A stretch of 64,000 nt of DNA from Pezicula radicicola. Lineage: Eukaryota > Ascomycota > Leotiomycetes > Helotiales > Dermateaceae. Positions within the stretch are counted from its first letter, which is position 1; each line of letters starts with the position of its first letter. A program made the position numbers and the translations under genes. The DNA is taken from NCBI GenBank assembly GCA_003008705.1, contig PDUO01000020.1, forward strand, positions 684,817 to 748,816. Reading direction: 5' to 3'. A model generated the notes under the pieces. The model was not told the DNA's origin and made no database searches. It saw only the letters and a list, made by a program, of their open reading frames with translations. This document shows, one piece after another, positions 11,340 to 22,793 of this stretch.

Positions 11340-13060
11340 GGAAGCTGAGGTGAAGCATGTCATAACCCAAAATAAGTAGTGTCTTTATAAAAACAAGTCA
11401 AACATGCACAATGGTAGTGAATGCATAACGTCTAGCTTTTCGAACAGGTTGTTGATGGACGTGGGTTACCTACGCCTCTCTTCAGTAGAACTAGGGGATA
11501 GATATACCTTAGAGACGGCGTTTCTACCATGTAGACTTCTTTGCCGACAAAACGAAAATTCGCGTCGTTGGTGAGAGACTACAAGTGCTTGACTTCTCAA
11601 TACTTTTTTGTTTGAATGTCTGTATGCAATGTTTTGCTCTACCTTGGGGTTGCTTCCTTCCTTCTTGATGTCGGTTAGGATGGGAGCTAGACAATGAAGC
11701 GAGTGAGGGTGGATCTTGGTGACAGCAGGCAGCACTGCTTTTTCTATTGCTCGATACTTAGGAGGTAGAGTGTACTCTATAGGTGAAATAATAGACGTTT
11801 TTGGAAAACAAGTCAAACATGCACACTGATAGTAAAGCACTGGCTCTTATCGAAGAGAGGGGGAGTGGGACTGCTCGGTGGACATTTAGCCTGCTGCTGC
11901 GATAGGCTCCTTAAGATCCCTAGTAGACAATGGGACAATACCCCTTGGAGTCAGTGCCTTCCAACTGATGTCTGCTTGACAATTCTAAATTTTTTGCTTC
12001 TTTCTCCACTTAGATTCTCTTACTGTATGTCATTTGTTACTGTTCCTCCTGTGCTTGGAAGCGGGCTCGGCGGAGAATCTGGGTCTCATGTGCCAGCTCT
12101 TCTTTTCACTGGTGGTATGTGGGTGAGGTGTGTGTTATGTGCTGAAATAACAAATTCCAATCCATAAATAACTCAAACATGCATACAATAGTAAAGCATA
12201 TAACGTCTACCGAAGAGAGGTGATAGATTTTATAGTAATGAATCCGTTTGTTCTTGAGATCTCTAGTAGGAACAAAGGAATACCCCTTGGAGGCGGTGTT
12301 TTCTCCGAATGGTAGACACTTGTGATACAGATTAAGCTAAGGGTCCTCGGTCTACCAATGCCAGTACTTCAATCTCTTTTCCTATGCCCCTTTTTTTGGT
12401 CGGGCGGAACGTGCTGTTACGGGGATAGACCAAAATACCTAAACCAAGGGAGGTTCTCAAATCAAAATAATTATTTGGATCAAGCGAGACCATTGTGCTT
12501 CTTTTTTGTAAGGTCTTGGAAGGGAGCTCGGCAAAGAAGCGAATGAGGGTCCTGCTTCTTTTGTAAGCAATGGTAGGTGACGCATGTACTACATACCAAA
12601 ATAAGAATTTCGGTAACAAACAAGTCAAACACAGGTAGTAAAGCAAATGTTTCTTCGAATAGGGAGTGGCAATGGCTAAGGTGCTTGCACTGGTGACGTA
12701 AAGCTTCAGTAGAAACAAGGGAGCATGCCTCTTGGAAACGTTGTTGGGCTACTGAAGGTATCTCTTCAGAAACTGTGTCCTGGAGATATAATTGTGATCC
12801 TTCCTAGAGGGATTTGATGGTGTCTCTGGTTGATGCTGGGCCTGGAGATATCTTCTGTGTTTGACTTGACTTCTTTTTTTGCTTCTTTTTGCTATTCAAA
12901 GTGTCGCCTGTTACGTTCCTTCTGTTCTTGGAAGGGGAACTCGGTAGTGAAGCGAGTGTAGGGCCTCAGTTTACCTAAGGTAGGAACCTCTCCTGCTCTT
13001 TTATTCTTCACGGGAATTAAGATAAGTCTGATGGTCTAAAATAAGGAGTCTTCAATTCCA
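11340..13060. repeat. Four degenerate ~350-450 bp direct tandem repeat units
   Basis: Three independent anchor words recur in the same order. Anchor A, acaagtcaaacatgcac or variants, is near 11393, 11808, 12170 and 12619. Anchor B, tagtagNaacaagggaat..ccttgga, is near 11480, 11921, 12264 and 12707. Anchor C, cttggaagggagctcgg, is near 11676, 12054, 12515 and 12927. Spacings within each series are about 340-460 bases. A gtaaagca word follows anchor A in three units, and gaagcga..gaggg follows anchor C. The units have diverged considerably. No terminal inverted repeats or transposase are evident. Confidence 0.75.
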
Positions 13061-13816
13061 ATGATTTAGAAAGGGAATTTATAACGAGTTTTACACAGCA
13101 GCTTATCCCAAATTTGCGAGGAGAAACTAGGTGAGCATGGGCCTTGCTTTCTCTCTTTATTAAGAAGTCACTTCCGCAGAAGAAGATCTTACACTTAGAT
13201 TTATTAACCGGGTGTACTTATCAAGTTCTTGTAAGGAACTAGCATTAAATTGTATGGATTGTTTGGTCCAGAGCGAGAAAGTGAGTTGCCTCGATCAAGA
13301 AAGAAACTAGTCGAGGCCTATACATCCAACTCCGTAGAAGCGTTCAAGATCTTATCGGACGCCAAAACTTAAAGAAAATAAGGAAATAAGAAAATAAAGA
13401 CTGCAGAAGATTCCCCCGAGCCTAGGTATTAATTCACACGCTTCGACAAAACTGCAGCCCAATCAAATCAACCTATGGATGGATAAAGATGTCAAGAAAG
13501 AAATATTAACAAACAATAAGGATACTGCACTTTACTTGTCTTCTTCTCTCTAGCTATAATTAGATTAGACATTCGGTCTGTCCTATAATATCTGTAAGAC
13601 TGTCTTCATTTTATGATTCAGAAAAAGAGCCCCCAAGACTGATCTGAATACAAGTAGTATGAATCATATTCCCTGGCATTTCCCAAAGCATTATTCAACT
13701 GCATTATTCCCTCCAAAACACTCAACACATCTTCAACTCAGAACCCGACTCCTTCTCCCTAACTTACAGCCATGGTACAACAAGCTTCAACTATAAACAC
13801 CTCCCCTTATCCAGCC

Positions 13817-13960
13817 CTACCCCCCTTTCTTCCACAAAAAACACAACAAAACACAACAAAACAAAACCAACACAATCCAATACAATCCAACTAAACCCAA
13901 CTCCAACTCCAAACCAAAGCCAAAACAGAACTGAAAACCAACACAAACCGAACAAAGAAA
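13817..13960. repeat. A/C-only low-complexity tract
   Basis: The plus strand is built almost solely of A and C (repeated acaaaac, caatcc, ccaactcc words) with very little G or T. A 63-codon frame on the minus strand is only the hydrophobic shadow of this composition. Confidence 0.7.
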
Positions 13961-15482
13961 AACTATTACAATGACAATATACGAGTCATACACCACACCA
14001 CGCGACAACGAACCCGGTGGAGAGGGCGGAGATATTTTCTATTTTGAACTCTAAACGAGGTTAGAATAGCAAATAGGGAACATATAGGTAAAGGATACGA
14101 TGGAGTGGAAGTAGGAAAGAAAGAGTACAAGTAGGGAAAGGAGAGTAGGCATGGTTTTTTTTGAACTTATAACTAGTGGAGGGGAGAAGAGATAAGTTAA
14201 GAGCTTCTTTAGTATGTATAGGACTAGAAGGTAACATAGTAGGATACAGTATCTTCAGCTTCTTGACGAACCTTTTCATGTATATCCTATAATTACTGAA
14301 ATAAGAGTGTTGTGGCAACTTATTTTAGTATGATGACCTCTAGGAATACCTAGATTACCAAAGTGAGTTATTCAAATCAAGGAAGTGGCTCATTTTAAGT
14401 TAACAGCCCAAACAAGTCGGTTACTAAATTCAACCTAGTCAGTTATTATAGAAGTCACTTGCCAATATCAAATTCCATGGAACATTTTACAGTATCTAAT
14501 AGATAGTGACCTCTAGGACTACTTGTGGTAAATAGCCTGTTGTAGGCCGTTTCGCCTCCTAAGGTAGTCTGGTATCCTTTCAGTAGTGCAGAGTTGGCCT
14601 CTAAATAGGAGGGTTTCCATGTGTATTAATAGCATGAGTTTCTTTCTAGAACGCGAGCACATTATACCTATTAGGCCTACTCTGCCTGGTGCCCTGTATA
14701 TTTGGTATCCTTTTAAGGTCTACGAGGACAGCACCACGGTAATTAGTTTAATTATTCGCCGGCATAGGAAAAGAATATAGATGCTTGGGGTTTACCACCG
14801 TCAATTTCCAATCACCACTTGTATGTATGCATTGCTTCTACTTTTGAGCCATTTCATTTTCTCTCGACCTTCAAGTTACATAAATTAAAACTATGCCGCG
14901 AAAGTCTTCGGAAAATATTGATTAGATCATTTTTCATTATAGCAGGTCCTAAGCAAAGGCCCCTCTGCAACAGCTCTCAAGCTCATCTCTATCATGTATG
15001 GGAATTATAAACCCCACCAACTATTCGTAACATACAACAAACTACTTCCAGTTTCAGTGACTCAAGTAACCCCTCGCGCCCCTCGTACATCCAAAGCAAC
15101 CACTCCACGATGTTCTTAGGCGCCATCTTCCATCCAAATCCAACCACCCAACCTCATGCATACCTAAAATCGAATTGAGAAAAACGTAGCAAAAGGCCCA
15201 GAATGCCAGTCCAGGATATCCCCACCCGTGTCCCAATCTGCCCAAAACGCCGGTTCATCTCTTGGTACACTGACAAATAAAAAAGAAAATGAAGGGCATG
15301 CTTGATATGTGCCACCGCGACTTTCCACCTAGCCCAATCAACCTATATACCTGTCTGTTAAAAAGACGGCAATTTTCCACTCGCATAAATGAATGAACGA
15401 AAAGTCCATGCTCTCCTGCTTTTGTGCTTTTGCTGAAATAGCGAATCTAAAACCCACAGCAACTCCCGAGTGAGCCGTATCA

Positions 15483-18400
15483 TCATCTTTCAATGCTTTC
15501 AGGACTCATCATGCCCACAGCACTGGCGTCGTCCTTCTCTGTCTGGCTCGCGTTGCCCTGGCTACTTTCCACTCTCTCCATTGATATCGGCCCTCCGTTG
15601 GGGAGGCTCACCTTCAGTTTCTTTGCCGAAGACGTTAAGGCCTTTTCCGGACTACCGCTGGGGCCGGTCTTGACTCCTGGAGTAGTATCGATCGCAAGGC
15701 CGTTATCAAGCTTCTTTTTTTTCTTTGCATTTGCTGTCGCTTCTTTGAGTGGACGCTTTCGGGGACTGGTGATCTTTCCTGTAGGTGGTAGACGGGGCCT
15801 CGGTAGCCTCTGCTTTTGAGGAAGATCTTCGTCCTCTAAAAGAGGCTCGTCATTGTTCGCATGCAACTTGGCAAGAAAGAAGTTTCGAACAAGGCCGATT
15901 TGTCCTTGTAGATTCTCTTTCGTGACAGGCTCCAAGGGTGGCAAAGGAGGAAATATGCTTTCTGTAGTAATGCCAGCGGTTGCCTCGGGTGGTTTGTAGA
16001 GTCTGCTTTGGAGCAGATGCAGTGGGACGGAAAGACTCTGCATACTGAACTCGGCGTCCAGACCAAGCGCTTTAAATCCAAAGAAATCTTCACCAAGTTC
16101 CTCTGCGAAATCACCACCGACGAATTGTTCACTTCCATCATTGAAGGCTGCAGAACCATCACCACTACCGTCAAGTGCCGGACGGAGCAGATCAGCCAAA
16201 TGTGCTTTCATGCGCTCGTGCATAACTGTGAGCTTGGTGCCTAGACGATCTACGTCATCTCTCACGTATGCCTCTAAGCTTTCGATATCTAGCCCGTTCT
16301 CGCTGAGGCTGTGCAGGACAACTTCTTCATTAGTGAAGCGTTCTTGCCATTTTGCGCCTGCATCTGCTGCTGCACCGATGGCAGGAACCTTTGGGGCTTC
16401 TCGGTAAACATTAAAGGAACGAGCAAGTTTGCTGAAGAAATCCCCTGCGAGATCTGTGATCGTGTCTAAAGCAGAAGGTTGTAGTTCTTCGAAACCAGTG
16501 TGATAGCAGATTTTAGCTACAGATCTTTGCAAGGCTGCCTTGCAGACCCAGGTGGCCATGATAGGCCCATCATCGTGAGTGACGTGAGGTTCGATGTCTG
16601 CCTCAACAAACGGCTCCGGTTCGTACTTTGGAAACTGATTGTTGTACATCTAAGAACAGTTAGCTTATGCAATAAAGAGAGTCGAAACGCATGCCAAGTT
16701 GAGGAGTCGTATCGTCGTTAATACAGAACTAGTGGACATACCTGTGCTTGCAACTGCATCTGCTTTATGACACCAATTTTCGAACATAGCTTTCGAGTTT
16801 CCTGCATCTGTTTCATGTTCCCTTCAAGTTTTGTTGTTAGGGTACTTTTAGGTGCAGTGAAATGACCTGGGGGCACCAAGCGGATAAAGTCCTCCGACCG
16901 GTCCATTAGCTGGCCATCAGCATCTTCAACCCATTGGAGTTTGTCGCCCCCCTTCACTCCTGGGATTGCAGATAATGGGTCATAATAGTCAGGTAGTACC
17001 CTTTCCTCCTCGCCTTCCATGCCCTCCGCTAGAGTTTCAGAAGTGGCATCCTTTTCTGGCCTCGGAACGCTATCTGACGGGACTCCATCCGCCTGAGCTT
17101 GCTTTTGCTGGCGAAGCCACCGCCTCATGCCGGCCTTGCTGCGTAGAAGAGCTGGTTCGTCTTCCTGAAGCTTGTCCCCCTTGAACAGTCGATTTCGTTC
17201 CTTGGCAACTAGAGCACGATCTTTTTTGGTCACCTGCTTCCATATCTTGTACTCCTCATTCTCCAGCAGATCTTCTCCCGCAGCCCCAAGTGCGTGGCCT
17301 AAAGACATGCCATTGATTGAAGATCCATCAATATCCATTCCATCAGCTTGACTTCCGGGCACTGGAGTTATCGATCCAGGGGCACCGACGGGCGGGGTGG
17401 CAAAGCCATTTTGACTTCCATCCATGCCAGCATCAGACCCATCTTTAACACCGCCAAGTAGTCCATTGAGCTGTAGCATAGGTTTTACATCAACACCAGG
17501 CGTGCCTTCTTCTCGGCCCCCAACAGCCTTTCTCACCTTCGCTCCCCCTTTTGCACCTGCCACACGACCGCGGGAAGACATGATCGGTTCGTCGTCACTG
17601 TCGTCACCAGCATCATCTTCTCCACCATTTTGCTTTCGTCGTTCCTCTGCCTCAACCTCCGCTCGTGGACGGATGACTAAATCTGGTATTAAAGGCACTA
17701 GCTTTTCGGCTTCCTTTCTCATGGAGTTGGCATTCTTCCGTAATGGATGAGAAATATCAGCATTGTATTTCAGACAATTGCCCCATATCAGGTCAAGATC
17801 CGCAACAAAATCAGCTTTGGACTTATATGCCAATGTCTTCAGCTTCTTTGTCATAGTACCAAGATCCATAGGGTGCTTAATGACTGTTTATGTGTTAGTG
17901 GGGTCTTTCACAGCAAATAAAGGAATTACTCACTGTTGTAGTAGTCAGGGGCCTCCCTCTTGTTAACTCTGGTCAGGAATGGTGCTGAATACTCAGTCAT
18001 GGCTTTGAGCTCACTCAAGACCTTCTCTGCAGCCTCATACAATTCTTCCTGGTGAACATTTTCTTCACTGGCCCATTTACTTCTATTTTTCCGAACTTCA
18101 TTCATCAAAGATCTCAATTCAGCATCCGAAGCCCGAACTTGGTCTCGTTTCATGTCGATCCGAGCAATGAGATGCTTAAGGGTCAAGCTCGACGCGCCTA
18201 GGTTGGCGCTACTCAAAGAGCCATGATGCTCACCATTTGCGCCGTTTGCATTACTGACGTTCCCGTTATGGTCCATCTCTGCATCAATCTGCCTCTCAGA
18301 CTCCTCCAACCTTTGTTGCTCTAACATAGCAACTCGGTCATTTTCAAGGGTATAGAACTGGGCATGGAAGCTGCGCTTCGCGGCCTCCTCTATCGCCTTC

Positions 18401-19035
18401 TTTGCCTCCTCTAACTGCTTGCGCGCATCCTCAGAGGATTTGGGTTCGGCTTGCGACCCATCCTCTTTGGTGGTTTGGTCGGATTGTTTGGTAGGAGAGA
18501 GGTCGGATTGTACAGGGGAGCTCCCAGATTTTGAGGGTGACAATAAGGCATTGGTGCTTTTAGTCTTGAGAGGAGATTCATGAGCATCATCCTCATCTTC
18601 ATCATCCTCATCGTCGTAGTTGTCCTCATCAATAACGCGCGCCGACTTCTTGGGAGGTGGTTCCTTGATGTGTTGCGCAGGACTTGGCTCATCCGCCAAT
18701 TGGTCGATTTGCATCAATGTATCCTCTGGCTCTTGCTCCTTTGTAATCCTGCCTCCGAATAGTCCAGTTGCCTTGTCTTCTTTGCCTTTGAAACTAATCT
18801 TCAGCGCCGATCTTCGACCACCCTCCTCCTCCTCCGCAATATCTCCATCATATTGTACGGCGGCCGAGTCAGGCATTGTGGCATTATCTACAAGGTGATT
18901 GGGAGTGTCGGCGCGCGTAGGAGTATCATCTCGTGGTTTGAAAGCCTTTGTGCCGAACTTGTTGCTCTGGTTTGTGCGAGGCATGCTCAGCCATGATGCT
19001 GATGGTTGGCCATACTCTCGATATCCTCCTGACAT
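15483..19035 (-). CDS. SPT7: SAGA complex subunit Spt7 (bromodomain plus histone fold)
   Basis: Scaffold subunit of the SAGA histone acetyltransferase coactivator in the nucleus. Exons on the minus strand: 19035-17934, 17883-16742, 16649-15483 (introns of 50 and 92 nt), giving 1136 residues. Residues 1-330 are disordered, with an acidic run around 138-150 (mostly Asp/Glu). A bromodomain spans about 330-440 across the first intron and includes [16 protein letters not shown] and NCLKYN, whose last Asn (408) should bind acetyl-lysine. Residues ~780-860 match the bromodomain-associated histone fold ([20 protein letters not shown]). A Lys/Pro-rich tail with KKKKK lies near the C-terminus. The chosen start is the first in-frame ATG (MSGGYREYG); a missing short 5' exon cannot be excluded, because the N-terminus is shorter than I would expect for this family. 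Confidence 0.92.
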
Positions 19036-19628
19036 CTTCCCTTTCTGACCCCCCCACACGGAAAATAGGCGTCGCGCAACGCCTCAAGAATTCCGCTTCA
19101 GAGTATCGTCGCGCGCTCAAATTTGTACGAAATCGCAATGATGTTCCCCATCTATGATAGCAGGGAGATTTTCGAAGATGCAACTCGTCGTTGGCGTTGA
19201 CAGTCGATAATCGCAAGCGGCGCTCTTTGATGGGAGATCGCGACCAAGAGTTGAGCGACGTTGATCCGACGTCCCTAGCTAAGCGTGACTACCTTTTAAG
19301 GAGAGAGCAAGTGTACATGGTTCAGAACATTATTCATGAACGCATTTTCAGGAATTTTTTGAGATATCTTAGGGTCTAATGTAAGAGCAGGACAACCGTT
19401 TACAATTTTCATTAATTTAACCTTATGTCTGGACTCTAGAGTCGTCGAATGCATCACAGTCTCCAATTACTACACGGCTTCGGCTACATGCAGTCTATCA
19501 ATTGCCTATCACGTGCCTGAGGAGCTTAGCTCTCCACAGTTCGTAGGTAAAGAAGGGAGCGACCCAACATCCAACACTTCAGTAATGAACGCAACACTTC
19601 TAGAACAGCTAGATTATTAGCAGCAAGG
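19036..19628. promoter_or_regulatory. Divergent promoter region SPT7/VanZ-like gene
   Basis: A 593-bp spacer lies between two head-to-head start codons. It contains a 49-codon ATG-initiated frame on the plus strand (19230-19379) whose coding status is unproven. No other gene-like structure is seen. Confidence 0.45.
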
Positions 19629-20317
19629 ATGCGCATAAGAGTTCCCTTTGCGGGTATGTAACTTGCAGCTTCTTAATTGCTCTGCAGCACAGAACTAACA
19701 TCAGAACAGGGGCCTTCATCTTCCTCGTCTGCGTGGCCGCGTATGCTGGCCTTACCTCCCTCCAACTCGACGCCGTCATAGACGACAAAGTTCTTCATTT
19801 CATCACCTTTTTCATCCTGACAACTTGCTTTTATTGGATCTTGGATACAACACGTCGTCGGAATCTCAACTTCACTCTTTTAACTTGCACTGGAGTCTTA
19901 GGTGTTGGTTCAGAATTCCTCCAAGGTGTACTTCCAAATGGAAGGGTCTTCGACGTCTATGATATTGTGGCGAATATCGTTGGTAGCTTGGCAGCAATAG
20001 GAATGTGCAGCTGGTATCATCTGCGGATGCTGGAGCGGAAAAGGCTGGCGAAGAGTTACCAGGTTGTACCTGGAGAGGATGCGGATTTGGAACTTGGGGA
20101 GGGTATTGGTGCGCAGGAGAGCGGTATAACGAGAGTGGAACCAAGAGCAGAAACTCTGGACGAGGAAGTTGATAATTGGGATGAAAATGCTGAAGATGGA
20201 TGGGATGAGGAGGAACATGCCACAGGCACTGAGAGTATGGAAGGTGAGGGACCCAAGACACCCAGTGCTAGCAGTGCTGGGGAAGCAGAAATGGATACCA
20301 AGAAGAGAAGTGATTGA
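19629..20317 (+). CDS. VanZ-like family membrane protein
   Basis: Function in fungi is unknown; the domain resembles the bacterial VanZ/teicoplanin-resistance family. Exon 1 is only 25 nt (19629-19653: MRIRVPFA plus one base). A 56-nt intron follows, then exon 2 (19710-20317), giving 210 residues. Splicing adds a hydrophobic first segment (FIFLVCVAAYAG). VanZ hallmarks follow: DDKVLHFITFF in helix 2 and GVGSEFLQGVLPNGRVFDVYDIVANIVG with its conserved E, D and N. After about residue 125 the protein is cytosolic and strongly acidic, with repeated W/D/E (DNWDENAEDGWDEEE). It is head-to-head with SPT7 and tail-to-tail with the mitochondrial GGQ protein gene. Family membership is confident; the substrate is not known. 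Confidence 0.85.
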
Positions 20318-20887
20318 TGTGTTATGATATTATGTAAGGCTATGGCGTTATGACAGGAGGGCTCTCTGTACAGGTGACAACTATTGCAGTCAAAATTTCA
20401 CTCGAGTCCTGAATCAACCTTTACTATCATTCTAATATTTTCTGGCGTGATTGACCGGCTGAAAGTGCATGTGCGCCATCTATTTACATGCAAGCACTTT
20501 CTCTTTGCCGCTGGTTGTCGTTGCAAATGCATGATGCAGTGTTCAAGGATGTCTCACTCAAAACGGTTCAATATTGATTTGAACAACTCAAGAAACCTCT
20601 TACCCGCATTACTACCACAAACGGAACACTAAGAGGGTCGAGTTTGAACTACTCAGATCATCTCAGTAATCGATACCCACTTCTAACCCCACCACCCAAA
20701 CCCCAACCAGCAGCACGTCTGCTGTTCTAGGTGGGCACAAATTAACTCCGAATATCAAGATTTCCAAATCACTAAGATGAGTTTTTTGTACCGAGAACAA
20801 CTTGCCCACAACCTCCGCCCGGACCATCAAAGTTATATACTTCATCCAGAATCTGTTGAGTTATGCACCTTTTACGATCCCAAAGCT

Positions 20888-21848
20888 CTAGTCAAAACGG
20901 CCACCACCAGATCTAGCACTCTTCTTGTCCGAGTGTTTCTTCTTCATTCTCAGCCTAGCGTCATTCTCTGCTTTTTGTCTGAATTCTAATATTAGCATGT
21001 ATTTACTTTAGTTTAGTAGTGATTGCACCTTTGAATTTTGTAAGGCTTTTGCCATATGACGCAACCAATACACAACTCATCAAGTTCTATAATTCTATTT
21101 CGGCGTGGTGGGATCACGTCCGAAATTGGATTTTGTTCTTTTTGCACCAGTCGCGAATCTCTCTTGAGGTATATCTAGGGTTATGGATCATTTTTTGTAA
21201 CTCCGTACTAAATGCTCCCTAGTGAAATCCCACGCCAGAGATGTGGAGACATAGAGGTAGACATGTGCTGAAGAAATGTACATTACTTACAATTTTCGAA
21301 CTTTCTCGGCTTGCTCGGGTGGTGTGATCCCGGGAACAGTCTTGAATAACTCCTTAATCTCGTTGAAGAGTCTTGTATGCGTTTCGTTCTCATTCTCTGA
21401 CTGACTTCTAGACGTATTGCACTGAATTATGATAGAATCTGACTTTGTGGCATAGTATCTGCTGTCTCGCAGCCGAGACCGCAATATCTTGGGTACATGA
21501 GGCTCCAACGACTTTACTGGCCATTGTGTCGTGGCTTTCGAACTCGTTCTAAAAGAACTAGTTAGTCAAGTCTCCATATTCTTTTGAGAGAAATGAAGCA
21601 TACTTGTTGACTTTTTGGCCACCTGGTCCGCTTCCTTGATCAAACCTCGTGTTTGCAATCTTCCTCGGAATCGTATTTGTATTAAAGCTAGAATACCACT
21701 GCCAGGCTGCTTCTAGATCTGCGGGGTCATGAGTACCTGTGCCGTACGGTCCAGAGCGTGATGAGTATGCTCTTATACTCTGTAGAAACAAGAGTTGTGA
21801 TCGAAGAGGTACTGCACAGAGATGTTTAAGGGTGCAGTTTGGTGACAT
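20888..21848 (-). CDS. Mitochondrial GGQ-domain ribosome-rescue factor (ICT1/Pth4-like)
   Basis: Class-I release-factor-like protein expected to hydrolyse peptidyl-tRNA on stalled mitoribosomes. Exons on the minus strand: 21848-21604, 21548-21291, 20978-20888, giving 197 residues. The given frames miss the last exon. It was found by translating the region after a 312-nt intron, and it restores the diagnostic basic tail starting KLQKAENDARL and ending KKSARSGGGRFD. Residues 1-30 look like a mitochondrial presequence (Arg/Leu-rich, SIRAYSS). The GGQ motif sits at residues 76-78 in RFDQGSGPGGQKVNKTSSK. The ATG at 21848 was chosen because the longer frame begins with a non-ATG codon. Whether the orthologue is yeast Pth4 (YOL114C) or closer to human ICT1 cannot be settled by eye. 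Confidence 0.9.
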
Positions 21849-22793
21849 GGCAAATGTTTGGAAAACACAGGGTCGCTTTGAAGAAGGACTCTTTGCAAGC
21901 TTTACAGTAAAGTTATGAAAAACAGAAGACAAGTGCTGGATCACCCTCCAAGGCTCCACCGCCAGAGGCTGGCTGGCGTTATCTTTTGAGAAGCGCTGTG
22001 CAACCTAGGATAGGCACCCAAGACCTTTTAATCCTTGGTCTCGATTGAAGACCTAGAACTTGTGTCCTTGCATCAAACAAAGAATTGTGGCCTGGAGGAA
22101 TCGACTATTGTGGTGCGTTGCAGGTCAATGGAATGATGCAGACCAACATGCACGTGGCTATATAAGTAACGGCACGTTCTATCCAAAAACGATCAATCAC
22201 CCCGCATGAAAGCAGAAGTAGGTATCTGAAAGGTAGGCCACTAGGTTCTCAAGCATCAAAGCAAAGTATTTGAGAAGTACAGCAATTATTTATCATAGAA
22301 CAAACATAATCTCCAAACTGTTTCCAGTTTGCTCTTCAGCAAGTGGTCGATTAGACGCTGACGCTTTCCAATAAGCGCGCTGGGGGTGAATCGTGATTGC
22401 ACTAGATTTTGCTTGGCGCAAAAAGCTCCTGGGGCTCACTTTTGAACTTACGAAGTTACTACATTCCACCCGCCGCTGCTGTACCTACCACGACTCTTTC
22501 CTCAGCACTCCCGTCTACAACTCCCCCAAATTCACATCAAGTCTACCCACAGAGCCCCCCGAAACCCACGGTACTCGTAGCATCGCACCATCTTACAGAC
22601 TACCCTGCGCGCGCATTAGATTTTCTCGACAGCTCTTCAACCCCACCTCTAAACCCGCCTTGCACTCCCATTTTTCTCCTCCACTGTCTCCCCACTGCGC
22701 CCTGTTTTCTGTAAAGCTGGCTGCTTGTTTTCTCCTATGCGCGCCGCTGTATCGCAATTGATGACTTGATCATTTCACTTGGCTTCTCTTCTC
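21849..22793. promoter_or_regulatory. Divergent promoter region GGQ factor/NAB3, with leader of NAB3
   Basis: This 945-bp spacer lies between two head-to-head genes. From about 22450 to 22750 it is strongly pyrimidine-rich on the plus strand (CCTCC/TCTCC words), typical of fungal promoters and 5' leaders. An ATG at 22761 opens a two-codon upstream ORF (ATG ACT TGA) just ahead of the NAB3 start. The ~120-codon frames in the C-rich part have no family resemblance. Confidence 0.5.

Larger units (their letters stand above)
10675..15482. other. 4.8 kb gene-poor, repeat-bearing gap between UTP6 and SPT7
   Basis: No conserved coding region is visible. It contains a tandem degenerate repeat block (about 11.34-13.06 kb), an A/C-biased low-complexity tract (13.82-13.95 kb) and AT-rich anonymous DNA from 14.0 to 15.0 kb. 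In the last part the string gacctctagga occurs twice, near 14336 and 14507. Open frames up to 128 codons lie within repeat units and show no family resemblance. The final ~450 bases are the 3' flank of SPT7. Confidence 0.6.

Noticed and set aside
11466..11840. 124-codon minus-strand frame
   Set aside because: It spans a repeat-unit boundary and the corresponding frame is not kept in the other repeat units.
13280..13440. Possible LTR-retrotransposon edge (sequence reading ttggcgtccgataagatc on the minus strand)
   Set aside because: No second LTR, primer-binding site or coding remnant could be identified, so it is too weak to annotate.
13817..14008. Hydrophobic 63-codon minus-strand frame
   Set aside because: It is the G/T-rich shadow of an A/C-only low-complexity tract.
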